From Paraburkholderia fungorum (GTDB lineage: Bacteria; Pseudomonadota; Gammaproteobacteria; Burkholderiales; Burkholderiaceae), in NCBI RefSeq assembly GCF_900099835.1, contig NZ_FNKP01000001.1:682001-746000 (forward strand): a stretch of 64,000 nt of DNA. Direction: 5' to 3'. This document shows positions 35,912 to 48,536 of the stretch, piece by piece; positions within the stretch are counted from its first letter, which is position 1, and every line of letters starts with the position of its first letter. A program made the position numbers and the translations under genes. Below the pieces are notes generated by a model, which had not been told where the DNA came from, made no database searches, and worked only from the letters and a program-made list of their open reading frames with translations.

Positions 35912-38785
35912 TTACTTTTTACTGGCCGACCGCTTCAGCAGCGGCGCCAGATACTTGCCGGTAAAGCTTGCTTTCGACTTCGCCACCTGCTCCGGCGTTC
36001 CTTGGGCGATGATTTGCCCGCCGCCCGCACCGCCTTCCGGACCGAGGTCGATAACCCAGTCGGCCGTTTTGATTACATCGAGATTATGCTCGATGATCAC
36101 CACAGTATTACCTTGATCACGCAACCGATGGATCACTTCCAGCAGCAGCGCGATGTCGTGAAAGTGCAGACCGGTGGTCGGTTCGTCGAGGATGTATAGC
36201 GTGCGACCCGTGTCGCGCTTGCTCAGTTCCAGCGAGAGTTTGACGCGCTGCGCTTCGCCACCTGACAGCGTGGTCGCCGACTGGCCCAGGCGGATATAGC
36301 CCAGACCCACGTCCAGCAAGGTTTTCAGCTTGCGCGCGACGACCGGAACCGGCTTGAAGAACTCATGCGCGGCCTCGACCGTCAGGTCGAGCACTTCGCT
36401 GATGTTCTTGCCTTTGTACTGGACGTCGAGCGTTTCGCGGTTGTAGCGCTTGCCGTGGCAGACGTCGCAAGGCACATACACGTCCGGCAAAAAGTGCATC
36501 TCGACCTTCAGCACGCCGTCGCCCTGGCAGGACTCGCAGCGCCCGCCCTTCACGTTGAACGAGAAACGGCCCGCTTCGTAACCGCGCTCCTTGGCGGCGG
36601 GAACGCCCGCGAACAGTTCGCGAATCGGCGTGAAGAGGCCGGTGTAGGTCGCCGGGTTGGAACGCGGCGTACGGCCGATCGGCGACTGGTCGACGTTGAT
36701 CACCTTGTCGAAGTGCTCGAGCCCTTCGATCGATTCAAACGGCGCCGGCTCGGTGGACGAGCCGTACAGATGCTGCGCGACCGCGTGATACAGCGTGTCG
36801 TTGATCAGCGTCGACTTGCCCGAACCGGACACGCCGGTCACGCACGTAAGCAGCCCGACCGGCAGATCCAGCGACGCATGCTGCAGATTGTTGCCATAGG
36901 CCTCGATGATCCGCAGACGTCGTTCGTCCGGCGCTTTGCGCTCGTCCGGGAATTCGATGTTGCGCGCGCCGGACATGTACTGCCCGGTCATCGACGCCGC
37001 GTTCGCCTGGACCTGCTTCGGCGTGCCCTCGGCGATCACCATGCCGCCGTGTTCGCCCGCGCCGGGGCCCATGTCGACCACGTAGTCGGCCATGCGGATC
37101 ATGTCTTCGTCGTGCTCGACGACGATCACCGAGTTGCCGAGATCGCGCAGATGCTTGAGCGTGGCGATCAGCCGGTCGTTGTCGCGCTGATGCAGACCGA
37201 TCGACGGTTCGTCCAGCACGTACATCACGCCGGTGAGCCCGGAGCCGATCTGCGACGCGAGCCGGATGCGCTGCGCCTCGCCGCCCGACAGTGTTTCTGC
37301 ACTGCGTTCGAGCGACAGGTAATCGAGCCCGACGTTATTCAGGAACATCAGACGCGCGACGATTTCCTTCACGACCTTGTCGGCGATCTCGCGTTTCGAG
37401 CCTTCGAGCCGCAGCGTCTGGAAATAGCCGAGCGCGTCGCGCAACGGCCAGCCGCTGATTTCGAAGATGCCGCGCGCGTCTTCGTCGTGGCCGATCCGCA
37501 CGAAGCGCGCTTCGCGGCGCAACCGCGTGCCGGCGCAAGCCGGGCACGCCTGGTTGTTCTGATACTTGGCGAGTTCTTCGCGCACCGCGACCGAATCGGT
37601 CTCGCGATAACGCCGCTCCAGATTCGGGATGATCCCTTCGAACACATGCTCGCGTACCGATGTGCGGCCGCGTTCGTTGATGTACGAGAACGGGATTTCC
37701 TGCTTGCCCGAGCCGAACAGCAGAATCTTGCGGACCTTCTCCGGCAGGTCTTCGACGGCGGTGTCGATGTCGAACTCATAGAACGCCGCGAGACTTTGCA
37801 GCATCTGGAAGTAGAACTGGTTGCGCCGGTCCCAGCCCTTCACCGCGCCCGCCGCGAGCGACAGCGACGGATGCGCGACCACCCGCTTCGGATCGAAGAA
37901 CGTGATCTGGCCGAGGCCGTCGCACTCCGGGCACGCGCCCATCGGGTTGTTGAACGAGAAAAGGCGCGGCTCCAGTTCCTGCAACGAATACGAGCAGATC
38001 GGGCACGCGAACTTCGAGCTGAACAGCTTCTCCTTGTCCGTATCCATCTCGAGCGCGATCGCGCGGCCGTCGGCGAGACGCAATGCCGTTTCGAACGACT
38101 CGGCGAGCCGCTGCTTCATGTCCGGCCGCACTTTCAGACGGTCGATCACCACGTCGATCGTGTGCTTGTCGTTCTTCTTCAGCTTCGGCAGCGAGTCGAC
38201 TTCATAGATCTTCGCGACGCCTTCGTTGGCCGTACCGCCGCCCGAGCGCACCCGAAAACGGATGAAGCCCTGCGCCTGCATTTCCTCGAACAGCTCGACG
38301 TGCTCGCCTTTGCGATCGGCCACGACCGGCGCGAGGATCATCAGCCGGGTTTCTTCGGGCAATGCGAGCGCGGCGTCGACCATCTGCGAGACGCTTTGCG
38401 CTTCGAGCGGAATCTCGTGGTCGGGGCAGTAAGGTGTACCGACACGTGCGAATAATAGTCGCAGGTAGTCGTGAATTTCGGTGACGGTGCCGACCGTGGA
38501 ACGCGGATTATGCGACGTCGCTTTCTGTTCGATCGAGATGGCCGGCGACAGACCTTCGATCAGGTCGACGTCCGGTTTTTCCATCAGTTGCAGGAACTGG
38601 CGCGCATAGGCGGAAAGGCTTTCGACATAGCGCCGCTGCCCTTCCGCGTAGAGCGTGTCGAACGCGAGCGACGATTTTCCCGAGCCGGAAAGGCCCGTGA
38701 TGACGACGAGCTTGTGACGGGGTAAATCGAGGTTGACGTTCTTCAGGTTGTGGGTGCGAGCCCCACGAATACGGATTTGTTCCAC
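35912..38785 (-). CDS. uvrA: Excinuclease ABC subunit A
   Basis: The 957-residue damage-recognition ATPase of nucleotide excision repair has two ABC modules: Walker [14 protein letters not shown] near residue 30 and [10 protein letters not shown] near 650, with signature sequences [14 protein letters not shown] and [12 protein letters not shown]. Two zinc modules are present (CPICSYSLQ with [16 protein letters not shown] with CDVCHGKRY). The start is a GTG at 38785. No clear LexA box was found upstream. Confidence 0.98.
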   Translation of the reverse strand: MEQIRIRGARTHNLKNVNLDLPRHKLVVITGLSGSGKSSLAFDTLYAEGQRRYVESLSAYARQFLQLMEKPDVDLIEGLSPAISIEQKATSHNPRSTVGTVTEIHDYLRLLFARVGTPYCPDHEIPLEAQSVSQMVDAALALPEETRLMILAPVVADRKGEHVELFEEMQAQGFIRFRVRSGGGTANEGVAKIYEVDSLPKLKKNDKHTIDVVIDRLKVRPDMKQRLAESFETALRLADGRAIALEMDTDKEKLFSSKFACPICSYSLQELEPRLFSFNNPMGACPECDGLGQITFFDPKRVVAHPSLSLAAGAVKGWDRRNQFYFQMLQSLAAFYEFDIDTAVEDLPEKVRKILLFGSGKQEIPFSYINERGRTSVREHVFEGIIPNLERRYRETDSVAVREELAKYQNNQACPACAGTRLRREARFVRIGHDEDARGIFEISGWPLRDALGYFQTLRLEGSKREIADKVVKEIVARLMFLNNVGLDYLSLERSAETLSGGEAQRIRLASQIGSGLTGVMYVLDEPSIGLHQRDNDRLIATLKHLRDLGNSVIVVEHDEDMIRMADYVVDMGPGAGEHGGMVIAEGTPKQVQANAASMTGQYMSGARNIEFPDERKAPDERRLRIIEAYGNNLQHASLDLPVGLLTCVTGVSGSGKSTLINDTLYHAVAQHLYGSSTEPAPFESIEGLEHFDKVINVDQSPIGRTPRSNPATYTGLFTPIRELFAGVPAAKERGYEAGRFSFNVKGGRCESCQGDGVLKVEMHFLPDVYVPCDVCHGKRYNRETLDVQYKGKNISEVLDLTVEAAHEFFKPVPVVARKLKTLLDVGLGYIRLGQSATTLSGGEAQRVKLSLELSKRDTGRTLYILDEPTTGLHFHDIALLLEVIHRLRDQGNTVVIIEHNLDVIKTADWVIDLGPEGGAGGGQIIAQGTPEQVAKSKASFTGKYLAPLLKRSASKK

Positions 38786-39147
38786 GGATTTATTCCATGA
38801 ACTGGCGGAAAGAGGAAGGGGCTAAACCTGCTACTATAACGACTTTTCGAGACCGCCGTTACGGCTTCCTGACAGCTGGAATCAGGCATAAGGCAAGCTG
38901 TAAGGCAGCGGTTCAGCGCCGCGGGAAAGAGGTCTAACTGGGGCCGTTTTCCGCGAGTACAAGGCACCCCCAGGCACCGCGACGCACCGCAAGGCGCAAG
39001 TGGGAATGCAACAGGGCCGCAGGTTTCCACGCCGCGCCGTTCGCATCCCGCCGTCACGCCGTCGTTGTGGTCAGCCGCCGGTTGCGGCCGTCCAGCGGGC
39101 CGACTGTCTGCGGTGCGCAACCCAGCTCATTCAAAGAAACGTTCCCG
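38786..39147. other. Divergent spacer between uvrA and the MFS gene
   Basis: About 362 bases without a gene. On the minus strand a TTATAGT segment near 38835 could be the uvrA -10 element, without a clear -35. I looked for a CTGT-N8-ACAG LexA operator and did not find one. The rest is GC-rich with no conserved frame. Confidence 0.35.
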
Positions 39148-40341
39148 ATGTCCAATCCGTCCGCTACATCCACACGCATGAGCGCGCCTGAAATGCGCGC
39201 GACCGTGTCGCTTGCCGCTATCTTCGCGCTGCGCATGCTCGGCCTGTTCATGATCATGCCGGTGTTCTCGATCTACGCGAAATCCATTCCGGGCGGCGAC
39301 AACGTGCTGCTGGTCGGTATCGCGCTAGGCGCGTACGGCGTGACGCAGTCCATGCTCTACATCTTCTACGGCTGGGTGTCCGACAAGATCGGCCGCAAGC
39401 CGGTCATTGCCACGGGCCTGCTGATCTTCGCGATTGGCAGCTTCGTCGCGGCGGGCGCGCACGACATGACGTGGATCATCGTGGGCCGGGTGATTCAGGG
39501 GATGGGCGCGGTGTCCTCCGCCGTGATCGCGTTTATCGCCGACCTGACCGCCGAAGAACATCGCACCAAGGCGATGGCAATGGTGGGCGGCAGTATTGGC
39601 GTGTCGTTCGCGGTGGCGATTGTCGGTGCGCCGATCGTGTTCCAGTGGGTCGGCATGAGCGGCCTGTTCACGCTGGTCGGCATCTTCTCGATTCTGGCGA
39701 TCGGCCTCGTGCTGTGGGTCGTACCCGATGCGCCGAAGCCGGTGCACGTACGCGCGCCGTTCCGGGAAGTGCTGCATAACGTCGAACTGCTGCGTCTGAA
39801 TTTCGGCGTGCTGGTGCTGCATGCCACGCAAACCGCGCTGTTCCTCGTCGTGCCGCGCATTCTCGAAGGCGGCGGTCTGCCGGTCGCGTCGCACTGGAAG
39901 GTGTATTTGCCGGTCATGGGCCTGTCGTTCGTGATGATGGTTCCGGCGATCATCGTCGCCGAAAAGCGCGGCAAGATGAAGGCCGTGCTGCTGTCCGCGA
40001 TCGGTCTTATCCTGATCGGCCAGTTGTTATTGGGCGTCGCTCCGCATACGATTCTGAGTGTGGCGGCGATCCTTTTTGTGTACTTTCTCGGCTTCAATAT
40101 TCTCGAAGCTTCGCAGCCTTCGCTGGTGTCGAAGCTGGCTCCCGGAACCCGCAAGGGCGCGGCCGCCGGCGTGTACAACACCACGCAGTCGATCGGTCTT
40201 GCGCTGGGCGGAATGATCGGCGGATGGCTGCTTAAAGTGGATGGTCAAAGCGCTGTGTTCTTTACGTGTTCGGGGCTCGTCTTTTGCTGGCTTATAATCG
40301 CCGCAAAGATGAAACAGCCGCCGCGCAAGGTCAGTACGTAA
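39148..40341 (+). CDS. MFS transporter (YajR-like)
   Basis: The 397-residue permease has 12 predicted helices. Helix 1 begins [20 protein letters not shown]; the loop 2-3 motif [20 protein letters not shown] and motif C-type [13 protein letters not shown] ([20 protein letters not shown]) suggest a drug:proton antiporter. It ends with [11 protein letters not shown] and lacks the C-terminal YAM domain of E. coli YajR. The uvrA/MFS/ssb arrangement is common in Burkholderiaceae. Confidence 0.9.
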   Translation: MSNPSATSTRMSAPEMRATVSLAAIFALRMLGLFMIMPVFSIYAKSIPGGDNVLLVGIALGAYGVTQSMLYIFYGWVSDKIGRKPVIATGLLIFAIGSFVAAGAHDMTWIIVGRVIQGMGAVSSAVIAFIADLTAEEHRTKAMAMVGGSIGVSFAVAIVGAPIVFQWVGMSGLFTLVGIFSILAIGLVLWVVPDAPKPVHVRAPFREVLHNVELLRLNFGVLVLHATQTALFLVVPRILEGGGLPVASHWKVYLPVMGLSFVMMVPAIIVAEKRGKMKAVLLSAIGLILIGQLLLGVAPHTILSVAAILFVYFLGFNILEASQPSLVSKLAPGTRKGAAAGVYNTTQSIGLALGGMIGGWLLKVDGQSAVFFTCSGLVFCWLIIAAKMKQPPRKVST

Positions 40342-40519
40342 CACGCGAAGCTTCGCGACAAATCGCGAAGCTCGCGGCGCACTCGGGGGCACATCCCGAC
40401 ATCACCCAGAACTCACCCGGCGGCGGGCAGAGGCGTTATTCCCGGCTCGGCCCGTCAGCCATGAGACGCGAAAACGCGCATTGCCGCGCCGCCCGCAACG
40501 GAATCAACAGGAGAAACTC

Positions 40520-41053
40520 ATGGCATCCGTGAACAAGGTCATTCTCGTCGGCAATCTCGGAGCCGATCCGGAAGTCCGTTATCTTCCGAGCGGCGACGCA
40601 GTGGCGAACATCCGCCTTGCGACGACGGACCGGTACAAGGACAAGGCGTCCGGCGAAATGAAGGAAGCGACTGAATGGCACCGTGTGTCGTTCTTCGGCC
40701 GTCTGGCGGAAATCGTTTCCGAATATCTGAAGAAAGGCTCGTCGGTCTATCTGGAAGGGCGCATCCGCACCCGCAAGTGGCAGGCGCAGGACGGCACCGA
40801 CCGTTACTCGACCGAAATCGTCGCCGAGCAGATGCAAATGCTGGGTGGCCGTGGCGGCTCGATGGGCGGTGGCGGCGACGAAGGCGGCTACAGCCGTGGC
40901 GAGCCGTCGGAGCGTAGCGGCGGCGGTGGTGGTGGCCGTGCGATGTCAGGTGGCGGTGCTCCGCGTGGCGGCAATGCTGGCGGCGGTGCAAGCCGTCCGA
41001 GCGCGCCGGCTGGCGGTGGCTTCGATGAAATGGACGACGATATTCCGTTCTAA
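40520..41053 (+). CDS. ssb: Single-stranded DNA-binding protein
   Basis: The 177-residue protein has an OB fold ([56 protein letters not shown]), a Gly-rich disordered linker of about 55 residues, and the acidic tail DEMDDDIPF, which recruits replication and repair proteins. CAGGAG lies 7 bases before the ATG. Confidence 0.98.
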   Translation: MASVNKVILVGNLGADPEVRYLPSGDAVANIRLATTDRYKDKASGEMKEATEWHRVSFFGRLAEIVSEYLKKGSSVYLEGRIRTRKWQAQDGTDRYSTEIVAEQMQMLGGRGGSMGGGGDEGGYSRGEPSERSGGGGGGRAMSGGGAPRGGNAGGGASRPSAPAGGGFDEMDDDIPF

Positions 41054-41081
41054 TCGAAGCGCTCACGCTGCATCGACGCAC

Positions 41082-41112
41082 AAAAAACCCACGCAATCGC
41101 GTGGGTTTTTTT
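41082..41112. terminator. Bidirectional terminator after ssb
   Basis: AAAAAACCCACGC/GCGTGGGTTTTTT with loop AATC lies 28 bases after the ssb stop and also serves the convergent DUF4239 gene, which ends at 41148. Confidence 0.92.
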
Positions 41113-41147
41113 ATGGCCGATCATGATCGGCATAGCATTCCGGCATT

Positions 41148-41948
41148 TCACCGCCGCAAATGCGTCAACGCGTCCCGCATCGACGCACTAGAAACCACAA
41201 TCGGCCCCGTGAACGGCGTATCCAGATCCACGATCACATAGATCGCCGAAGCAATCGACACTGCTCCTAGCGAGATCGTCACCAGCGCCAGCGCATTGCG
41301 CGGCGTAATCAGCCCGAAGCTCAGAAAGATCACGCACAGCCAGAACGTCAGTGTCCGGAAAAACGGCTGCGAGATCGAACTGTGCGCCTCTTCCAGAATC
41401 TTCCAGCGCGCGTCGACGACTCGCCGGTATTGCGTCAACGCGTCGTCGAGCGCGCGTTGTTGCAGCGGATCGCTCGTGTGCAATCGCCGCAACTCCGTTC
41501 CGACCGCGGTCAGCATGTCGCCCAGCCGGAAGTTCTCCAGAGTCTGCGTGCCGCTCGACGGACCGAGGTCTTTCGGATAATCACCGGTCGGCAGCGGTTC
41601 GGTCGGCCATGTCGACGCGATGGCCGCCGCCGTGTACTGGCGCAGCAGGCGACGCGCTTCGCCGGTTGCGTCGCCGAATGCCCGCAACGTGGTGTCGAAT
41701 TCGATCAGATCGGCGGAATACGTGCGTAAATCGTTCGACGCGGTATCGAAACCGGCCTTCGCGGACGCCGTCATCAACCCGAGCACCAGCGCGGCGAACG
41801 TCACCAGCATGCCGATCACCAGCTGGATCAGCTGCACGGTTTCATGCGCCTTGTGCTCTTCGGGCAAAAGCGGGCGTACCCACACGCCCACGCCGGTGGC
41901 GATCAGCAAAAGCGCGAAAACGAGTAGAGCGGAACCGACTTCCGACAT
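41148..41948 (-). CDS. DUF4239 membrane protein
   Basis: The 266-residue protein has two N-terminal helices (ALLVFALLLIATGVGVWV and LVIGMLVTFAALVLGLMT), a soluble middle of about 130 residues and two C-terminal helices (FFRTLTFWLCVIFLSFGLIT). This is the pattern of DUF4239 proteins, whose function is unknown. ATG 41948 has GGAG 7 bases upstream; an ATG two codons earlier is too close to that site, and the frame is open further upstream to 42131. It is divergent from the chemoreceptor gene. Confidence 0.8.
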   Translation of the reverse strand: MSEVGSALLVFALLLIATGVGVWVRPLLPEEHKAHETVQLIQLVIGMLVTFAALVLGLMTASAKAGFDTASNDLRTYSADLIEFDTTLRAFGDATGEARRLLRQYTAAAIASTWPTEPLPTGDYPKDLGPSSGTQTLENFRLGDMLTAVGTELRRLHTSDPLQQRALDDALTQYRRVVDARWKILEEAHSSISQPFFRTLTFWLCVIFLSFGLITPRNALALVTISLGAVSIASAIYVIVDLDTPFTGPIVVSSASMRDALTHLRR

Positions 41949-42251
41949 AGACATGCTCCGAAAAACGTCTGCTTCGCCACTGTCCATCAACTGCGTTCGA
42001 ACGAAAACCGGGATAGTCCCGTAAGGCGGCGGTCGGCGTGAACGCCAGTCTGGACGGGCAAATGTTGATCTGCGGCAACGATCTGCCTTACCAACCATAA
42101 AGTTTCCGGTAATCCCGCCGTAGTCCCTCAATGTGGTGGTCGCTTAAATTTTAGACACAAGTTGCGGACCGGGCCGAAGGGTTTGGGCGCAGCACGCATG
42201 GCCGAGGCTATTGCAAATGTGCGGTCAGGCAGCCCAATGGAGACATGCCCG

Positions 42252-43904
42252 ATGTTGAGAAATCTGTCGATTCGTACCTGCCTCACCCTGATGATCCTGC
42301 TGTTCGGCGTCGCGTTACTGCTGGGCGCCGCAGCGGGATTGCTGTCACTGCGTTCGAGCAACGCGTCGTTGCAGCAGATGTACACGGTGGACACCCCCGC
42401 CGTCGCCGATCTCGAAGGAAGTTCCGGGCAACTGCTGCGCCTGCGCCTTGCGCTGGCGACGTATGCGTCGCTGGTCGAACTGAACGATCAGGATGGCGCT
42501 AGCGCCGTGCTCAAGCGTTTCGATGTCTACCAGAAAGCGTCCGACGACCGCCTTGCCCACTATGTGAGCCGCGCGAGCGCCGATGCCGATGAACAGCGTC
42601 TGATCAAGGACATGCAGGACAAGCGCGACACCTTCCTGCGCGAAGGCGTGGCGCCGGCCCTGACCGCGCTCAAATCCGGCGACAAGAACGCATTCCAGCA
42701 ATTGCAGGCGCACAAGCTGCCGTCGCTGTACAGCGCGTACGAGAAGGCGATGCTCTCGCTCGAACAACTCCAACTCGATCACGGCGCGCAGCGCTATCAG
42801 GACGCGCAGGATCTGTTCTACGTGATCTGTGTTGCGGTCGCGATCGGCATGGTGGTGTCGCTGCTCGCTTCGTGGATCGGCCGCGCGGTGTTGATGCGCG
42901 CGATCGTCAGTCCGGTCGATGCGACCATCGCGCAATTCCAGCGCATTGCCAACGGCGACCTGACGAGCCAGATTACCGTGACCAGTAACAACGAAATGGG
43001 CCGTCTCGCGGCTGCGTTACGCACCATGCAGGAGTCGCTGATCGCGACCGTGAGCGCGGTCCGTCAAGGCACCGAATCGATCGATACCGGCGTGAGCGAG
43101 ATCGCAGCCGGTAATACGGATCTGTCGCAACGCACCGAAGAGCAGGCGGCATCGCTCGAAGAAACGGCGGCGAGCATCGAGCAGCTGACCTCCACGGTCA
43201 AGCAGACGGCGGAAAACGCGAAGCAGGCGAGTTCGCTCGCACAGGGCGCATCGAGCCTCGCCGCGCAGGGCGGTGAGTTGACCGAGCAGGTGGTGGGCAC
43301 GATGCATGGCATCGTCGACGACTCGCGGCGCATGGCGGACATCATCGGCGTGATCGAAGGGATCGCGTTTCAGACCAATATCCTCGCGCTCAACGCGGCG
43401 GTCGAGGCGGCACGCGCAGGCGAGCAGGGGCGCGGTTTCGCGGTGGTCGCGAGCGAAGTGCGCTCGCTCGCGCAGCGCAGCGCAGCCGCGGCCAAAGAGA
43501 TCAAAGGCTTGATCGACGCGTCGACGGCGCGCGTGCAGGCCGGCTCGCAACTGGTCGAACGCTCGGGGTCGACCATGACCGAGATCGTCAACTCCATCGC
43601 TCGCGTAAGTTCGATCATGGGCGAGATTGCTGCGGCCGCGACCGAGCAGAGTACCGGTATCGATCAGGTCAACCTCGCCGTCGCACAAATGGATGAGGTG
43701 ACGCAGCAGAATGCTGCGCTGGTCGAACAGGCTGCTGCGGCTGCGAGTTCGCTGGAAGACCAGGCGCGCCGGTTGTCCGCGGCCGTGGCGGTGTTCCAGA
43801 CGGGCAATGGCAGTGCCGGATTGGCTGCACAGTCGGGTGGCCGGCGTGGCGGAGCGGGCCTCAAACCGGCGCTGCGCGACGCAGCCGGGTACGCAACAGC
43901 CTGA
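42252..43904 (+). CDS. Methyl-accepting chemotaxis protein
   Basis: The 550-residue chemoreceptor has helix TM1 ([20 protein letters not shown]), a periplasmic four-helix-bundle sensor of about 155 residues, TM2 ([20 protein letters not shown]), a HAMP domain ending near [16 protein letters not shown], and the cytoplasmic signalling hairpin with tip [20 protein letters not shown]. Adaptation-type Gln/Glu clusters are visible ([16 protein letters not shown]). There is no C-terminal NWETF-like CheR tether. ATG 42252 has GGAG 9 bases upstream. The ligand is unknown. Confidence 0.95.
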   Translation: MLRNLSIRTCLTLMILLFGVALLLGAAAGLLSLRSSNASLQQMYTVDTPAVADLEGSSGQLLRLRLALATYASLVELNDQDGASAVLKRFDVYQKASDDRLAHYVSRASADADEQRLIKDMQDKRDTFLREGVAPALTALKSGDKNAFQQLQAHKLPSLYSAYEKAMLSLEQLQLDHGAQRYQDAQDLFYVICVAVAIGMVVSLLASWIGRAVLMRAIVSPVDATIAQFQRIANGDLTSQITVTSNNEMGRLAAALRTMQESLIATVSAVRQGTESIDTGVSEIAAGNTDLSQRTEEQAASLEETAASIEQLTSTVKQTAENAKQASSLAQGASSLAAQGGELTEQVVGTMHGIVDDSRRMADIIGVIEGIAFQTNILALNAAVEAARAGEQGRGFAVVASEVRSLAQRSAAAAKEIKGLIDASTARVQAGSQLVERSGSTMTEIVNSIARVSSIMGEIAAAATEQSTGIDQVNLAVAQMDEVTQQNAALVEQAAAAASSLEDQARRLSAAVAVFQTGNGSAGLAAQSGGRRGGAGLKPALRDAAGYATA

Positions 43905-44007
43905 AGCAAAAGACGCCGCGGTCGGCTCACGCATGAGCCTCGCGGCGCTTCTTTCATCGATGGATCGGGATCAGAGACGGCACGCGCCGCAAAGAACCAC
44001 ACACCCG

Positions 44008-44813
44008 TTACCGCATCTGCGCGTAGTAATTCGCCAGCCCGTCGATCTCGGCGGGCGTCAATTGCCGCGCCACGTTCCGCATCTGCTCGTTGATGTCGTT
44101 GTGCCGCGCGCCGGAAGCGAACGCGCGCATCTGCGCCGCGAGATAAACCTCAGACTGTCCGCCTAACCACGGCGCCGCGCCTTTCCGGTCGAGTTGCCCG
44201 TGACACGCCGCGCACGGCGCGATATTGCGCTCGGGATCGCCCTGCATCGCGAGCTTCACGGCGTTCGCATCGGGTTCGTCGCCGCGCGGCAGAACTTCGG
44301 CTGCGGGCGGTCTCGGCAGCGACGCGTAATAAGCGGCGAGATCCTCCAGATTCTGATTGCTGCGCCCCGCGATGATCGCCTGCATGACCGCGCTTTGCCG
44401 CAGACCGTTCTGGTAATCGCGCAATTCCTTGTAGATCACGTCGGGGTACTGTCCCGCCAACGCCGGAGCGGTGACCGGCGGCGTGCCGGTCACGCCGTGA
44501 CACATCGAGCAGTTTTGCGTCGCGATGGTCGCGCCGCGTCCGATCGAATCCGCGGTGGGATGGATCCATGGCGAAGGCGGCAACACGACCACTTCGCTCG
44601 GCACCGGTGCGTTTCCACTCGAACCGTTGTACCAACTCGACGGCACGCCCGCCGCGCCGCAAATCGTCGCCCACAGACTGCGATCGCCGAATGCGCTGCT
44701 CGCCGACGGCAGCCAGATAAAGCCGATCAGAATCCCCACGACGGCAATCGCAATCGTGCCGCCCACGCTCCACGTGAACCACGGGTTACGCAAGCTGAAG
44801 ACGCGTTCTTCGC

Positions 44814-44817
<4 letters not shown>
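44008..44817 (-). CDS. Membrane-anchored diheme cytochrome c of the ba3 oxidase operon
   Basis: The 269-residue protein is anchored by one N-terminal helix (VGGTIAIAVVGILIGFIWLP) and has two heme sites, CSMCH at 103-107 and CAACH at 202-206, in a c4-like tandem arrangement. It is the last gene of the leftward oxidase operon and its ATG overlaps the subunit I stop by four bases. It probably donates electrons to the CuA centre of subunit II. Confidence 0.9.
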
Positions 44818-46425
<1,608 letters not shown>

Positions 46426-46439
<14 letters not shown>

Positions 46440-46998
46440 AGCTCAGCCTCCGTGATTGTCGGGCCATCGCGAAGAAGGTGGCTTTGTCGATCACCTTCAC
46501 GTGCGCCCACATCGTCTGATGGCCGAAGCCGCAGAATTCGTGGCACGGCATGTTGTGATCGGCGGGATGGTCGAACTGCGTGTTCAGCGTCGCGACGTAG
46601 CCGGGCACGACCATCGTGTTGATGTTCGTATCGGTGACGAGCAGGCCGTGCACGACGTCGGCGCTGGTGGTGCGGATCGTGATCGGCGTATCGGCGGGCA
46701 CCAGCAGGCATTGCGGCGTGAACGAGTACTGCTGCGCGATGAAACGCACCATCACCGAGCCGTCGGGCTGCACCGCGCTGCCCAGGTTGTCTTCGACGAA
46801 TTCGCCGGACAGTTGCAGCCGCGACGGGTCGATCGTCTCGACACGCGACGGAGGCATCATCGCCCAATGCAGGCCGGAAAAGACGATCACGGCCAGCATC
46901 AGCACGATCAGCCCGACCGCGAAAATCGCCCAGCGCCGTTCGGCGCGTAGTGCGACCGAGTGGCCGCTATCCGGTTGATGATTCGATTCGGTCGACAT
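46426..46998 (-). CDS. ba3-type oxidase subunit II (CuA)
   Basis: The 190-residue protein has one N-terminal helix (AIFAVGLIVLMLAVIVFSG) and a periplasmic cupredoxin domain with a complete CuA site: the upstream His in DVVHGLLVTDTNIN and CHEFCGFGHQTM, giving two Cys, His and Met ligands. The single helix and short size fit ba3-type rather than aa3-type subunit II. The ATG follows the stop of the 57-residue gene by two bases. Confidence 0.92.
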
Positions 46999-47000
46999 GG

Positions 47001-47174
47001 TCAGTGGATTACGCCGCGCGGCAGAAACGCGAAGAAGTAGAAGGCGAACCAGATCGCCATGACGATCACCGTCGCGACCCCGGCGACGGCAATCGCGCCA
47101 TGCGGGCCGGACGCGACGACGCGTTCCACTTCGTCATCGGTGGGCGGCGCGCCGGGGGTGTCGTTCGGTCTCAT
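47001..47174 (-). CDS. Small membrane subunit of the ba3-type oxidase
   Basis: This 57-residue protein begins MRPNDTPGAPPTDDEVERVV and has one helix (VAGVATVIVMAIWFAFYFFA) ending FLPRGVIH. GGAG lies 11 bases before the ATG at 47174 and the stop abuts the subunit II start (TGACCATG), so it is translated with subunit II. Position and single-helix layout resemble subunit IIa of ba3 oxidases. It is short enough to be skipped by automatic gene finding. Its function is inferred from context only. Confidence 0.8.
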   Translation of the reverse strand: MRPNDTPGAPPTDDEVERVVASGPHGAIAVAGVATVIVMAIWFAFYFFAFLPRGVIH

Positions 47175-47222
47175 GTCGGTTGGTTCTCCAGAGCAGCGGT
47201 TCAGCGGTTCGGTACGCGTGAC

Positions 47223-48536
47223 TCAATGCAGCGGCGCGTTGCGCAATTCGTTGACCTGGCGCGCGTCCACCGGCTGGCCATGATTGCCCCACGCGGTGCG
47301 GATGTACGTGACCACCGCAGCCGCTTCGGTGTCGTTCAGTTCCTGCGCGAACGGCGGCATGCCGTACGGTTCGGGATTGCGCATCGTGCCGGGCGGGAAT
47401 CCGCCGTTCAGCACGATACGGATCGGATTGACCGCCGAGTCCATTTCAATCGACTGATTACCCGCGAGCGGCGGGTAATGCTGCAGATGTCCTTCGCCGT
47501 TTGCGCCGTGGCAGAGCGCGCATTTGTCGGCGTAAATTTTTGCGCCGAGCGCGAACACGTTGGTATTGGTCGGCGCGCTCGGCCCCGACTTGCGACCGCT
47601 GTTGTCCGGCAGGCTTTTCAGATAGATCGCCATCGCGCGGATGTCTTCGTCGGTCAGGTATTGCAGGCTGTGATAGGTGACTTCGGCCATCGGGCCGTAC
47701 ACCGCGCCGCGATCGGAAATGCCCGCCTGCAACAGGTCGACGATGTCCTTGATGCTCCAGTCGCCGAGACCGCCGTCCTTATTCGACGTGAGCGACGGCG
47801 CGTACCAGTTCTGCACCGGAATCAGACCGCCCGCGAACTGATCGCGCTTGGACGAGCCGCCGAGCATGTTGATTTTCGTGTGACACATCGTGCAGTGTCC
47901 GAGCCCTTCGACCAGATACGCCCCGCGATTCCATTCGACCGATTTGTTCGGATCCGGCTTGAATTCGCCCTCGCGGAAATACAGCGTGCGCCAGCCGTAT
48001 AGCAGGTCGCGCTGGTTGTACGGGAAGCGCAGCGTGTGCTTGCGGTTGGCCTCACGCACTGGCTCGACGGTCTTCAGGAAAGCGAAGATCGCGTCCGAGT
48101 CTTCGCGCGTGACCTTCGTGTATTGCGCGATCGGCATGGCCGGGTAGATCAGCTCGCCGTTCGGTTTGCGGCCGGTGCGCATCATCTTGAAGAACGCTTC
48201 CTGGCTCCACGAGCCGATGCCGTATTGCACGTCCGGCGTGATGTTCGGCGAATACAGCGTGCCGAACGGCGTTTCCATCGCGAGACCGCCCGCGAACAGC
48301 CTGCCGCGCGGCGCGGTGTGGCAGGCGATGCAGTCACCCGCGCGCGCCAGATATTCGCCGCGTTTGACGATTTCGGGACGGGTGTCGGCCTGCACGCCCG
48401 ACGCGGCAGCGGGTGTTGCCGAGGCGGCTTCGGCAGCGTGACTTTGGGCTAAAAACGGCGCAGGCAGCGAATGCAGAAGCATGGCGCCGCCGCCCAGGAT
48501 CAAACCGGCCATCAGCAGGCGAAATGTCGGCTTCAT
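47223..48536 (-). CDS. Triheme cytochrome c, alcohol-dehydrogenase cytochrome subunit type
   Basis: The 437-residue periplasmic protein has a signal peptide and three c-heme sites: CIACH (69-73), CTMCH (215-219) and CALCH (339-343). Segments GEYLARAGDCIACHT, FAGGLAMETPFGTLYSPNIT and the third domain match cytochrome subunits of membrane alcohol, gluconate and aldehyde dehydrogenases. No dehydrogenase gene is adjacent, so it may serve as an electron carrier into the ba3 oxidase. The ATG overlaps the stop of the upstream c4-like gene (ATGA). Confidence 0.9.
   Translation of the reverse strand: MKPTFRLLMAGLILGGGAMLLHSLPAPFLAQSHAAEAASATPAAASGVQADTRPEIVKRGEYLARAGDCIACHTAPRGRLFAGGLAMETPFGTLYSPNITPDVQYGIGSWSQEAFFKMMRTGRKPNGELIYPAMPIAQYTKVTREDSDAIFAFLKTVEPVREANRKHTLRFPYNQRDLLYGWRTLYFREGEFKPDPNKSVEWNRGAYLVEGLGHCTMCHTKINMLGGSSKRDQFAGGLIPVQNWYAPSLTSNKDGGLGDWSIKDIVDLLQAGISDRGAVYGPMAEVTYHSLQYLTDEDIRAMAIYLKSLPDNSGRKSGPSAPTNTNVFALGAKIYADKCALCHGANGEGHLQHYPPLAGNQSIEMDSAVNPIRIVLNGGFPPGTMRNPEPYGMPPFAQELNDTEAAAVVTYIRTAWGNHGQPVDARQVNELRNAPLH

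Noticed and set aside
36365-38455. A 696-codon open frame on the plus strand
   Set aside because: It is antisense to uvrA, Arg/His/Asp-rich and without any domain; such long antisense frames arise from codon bias in GC-rich genes.
38786-39147. Search for a LexA operator at uvrA
   Set aside because: No CTGT-N8-ACAG or close variant was found in the uvrA upstream region.
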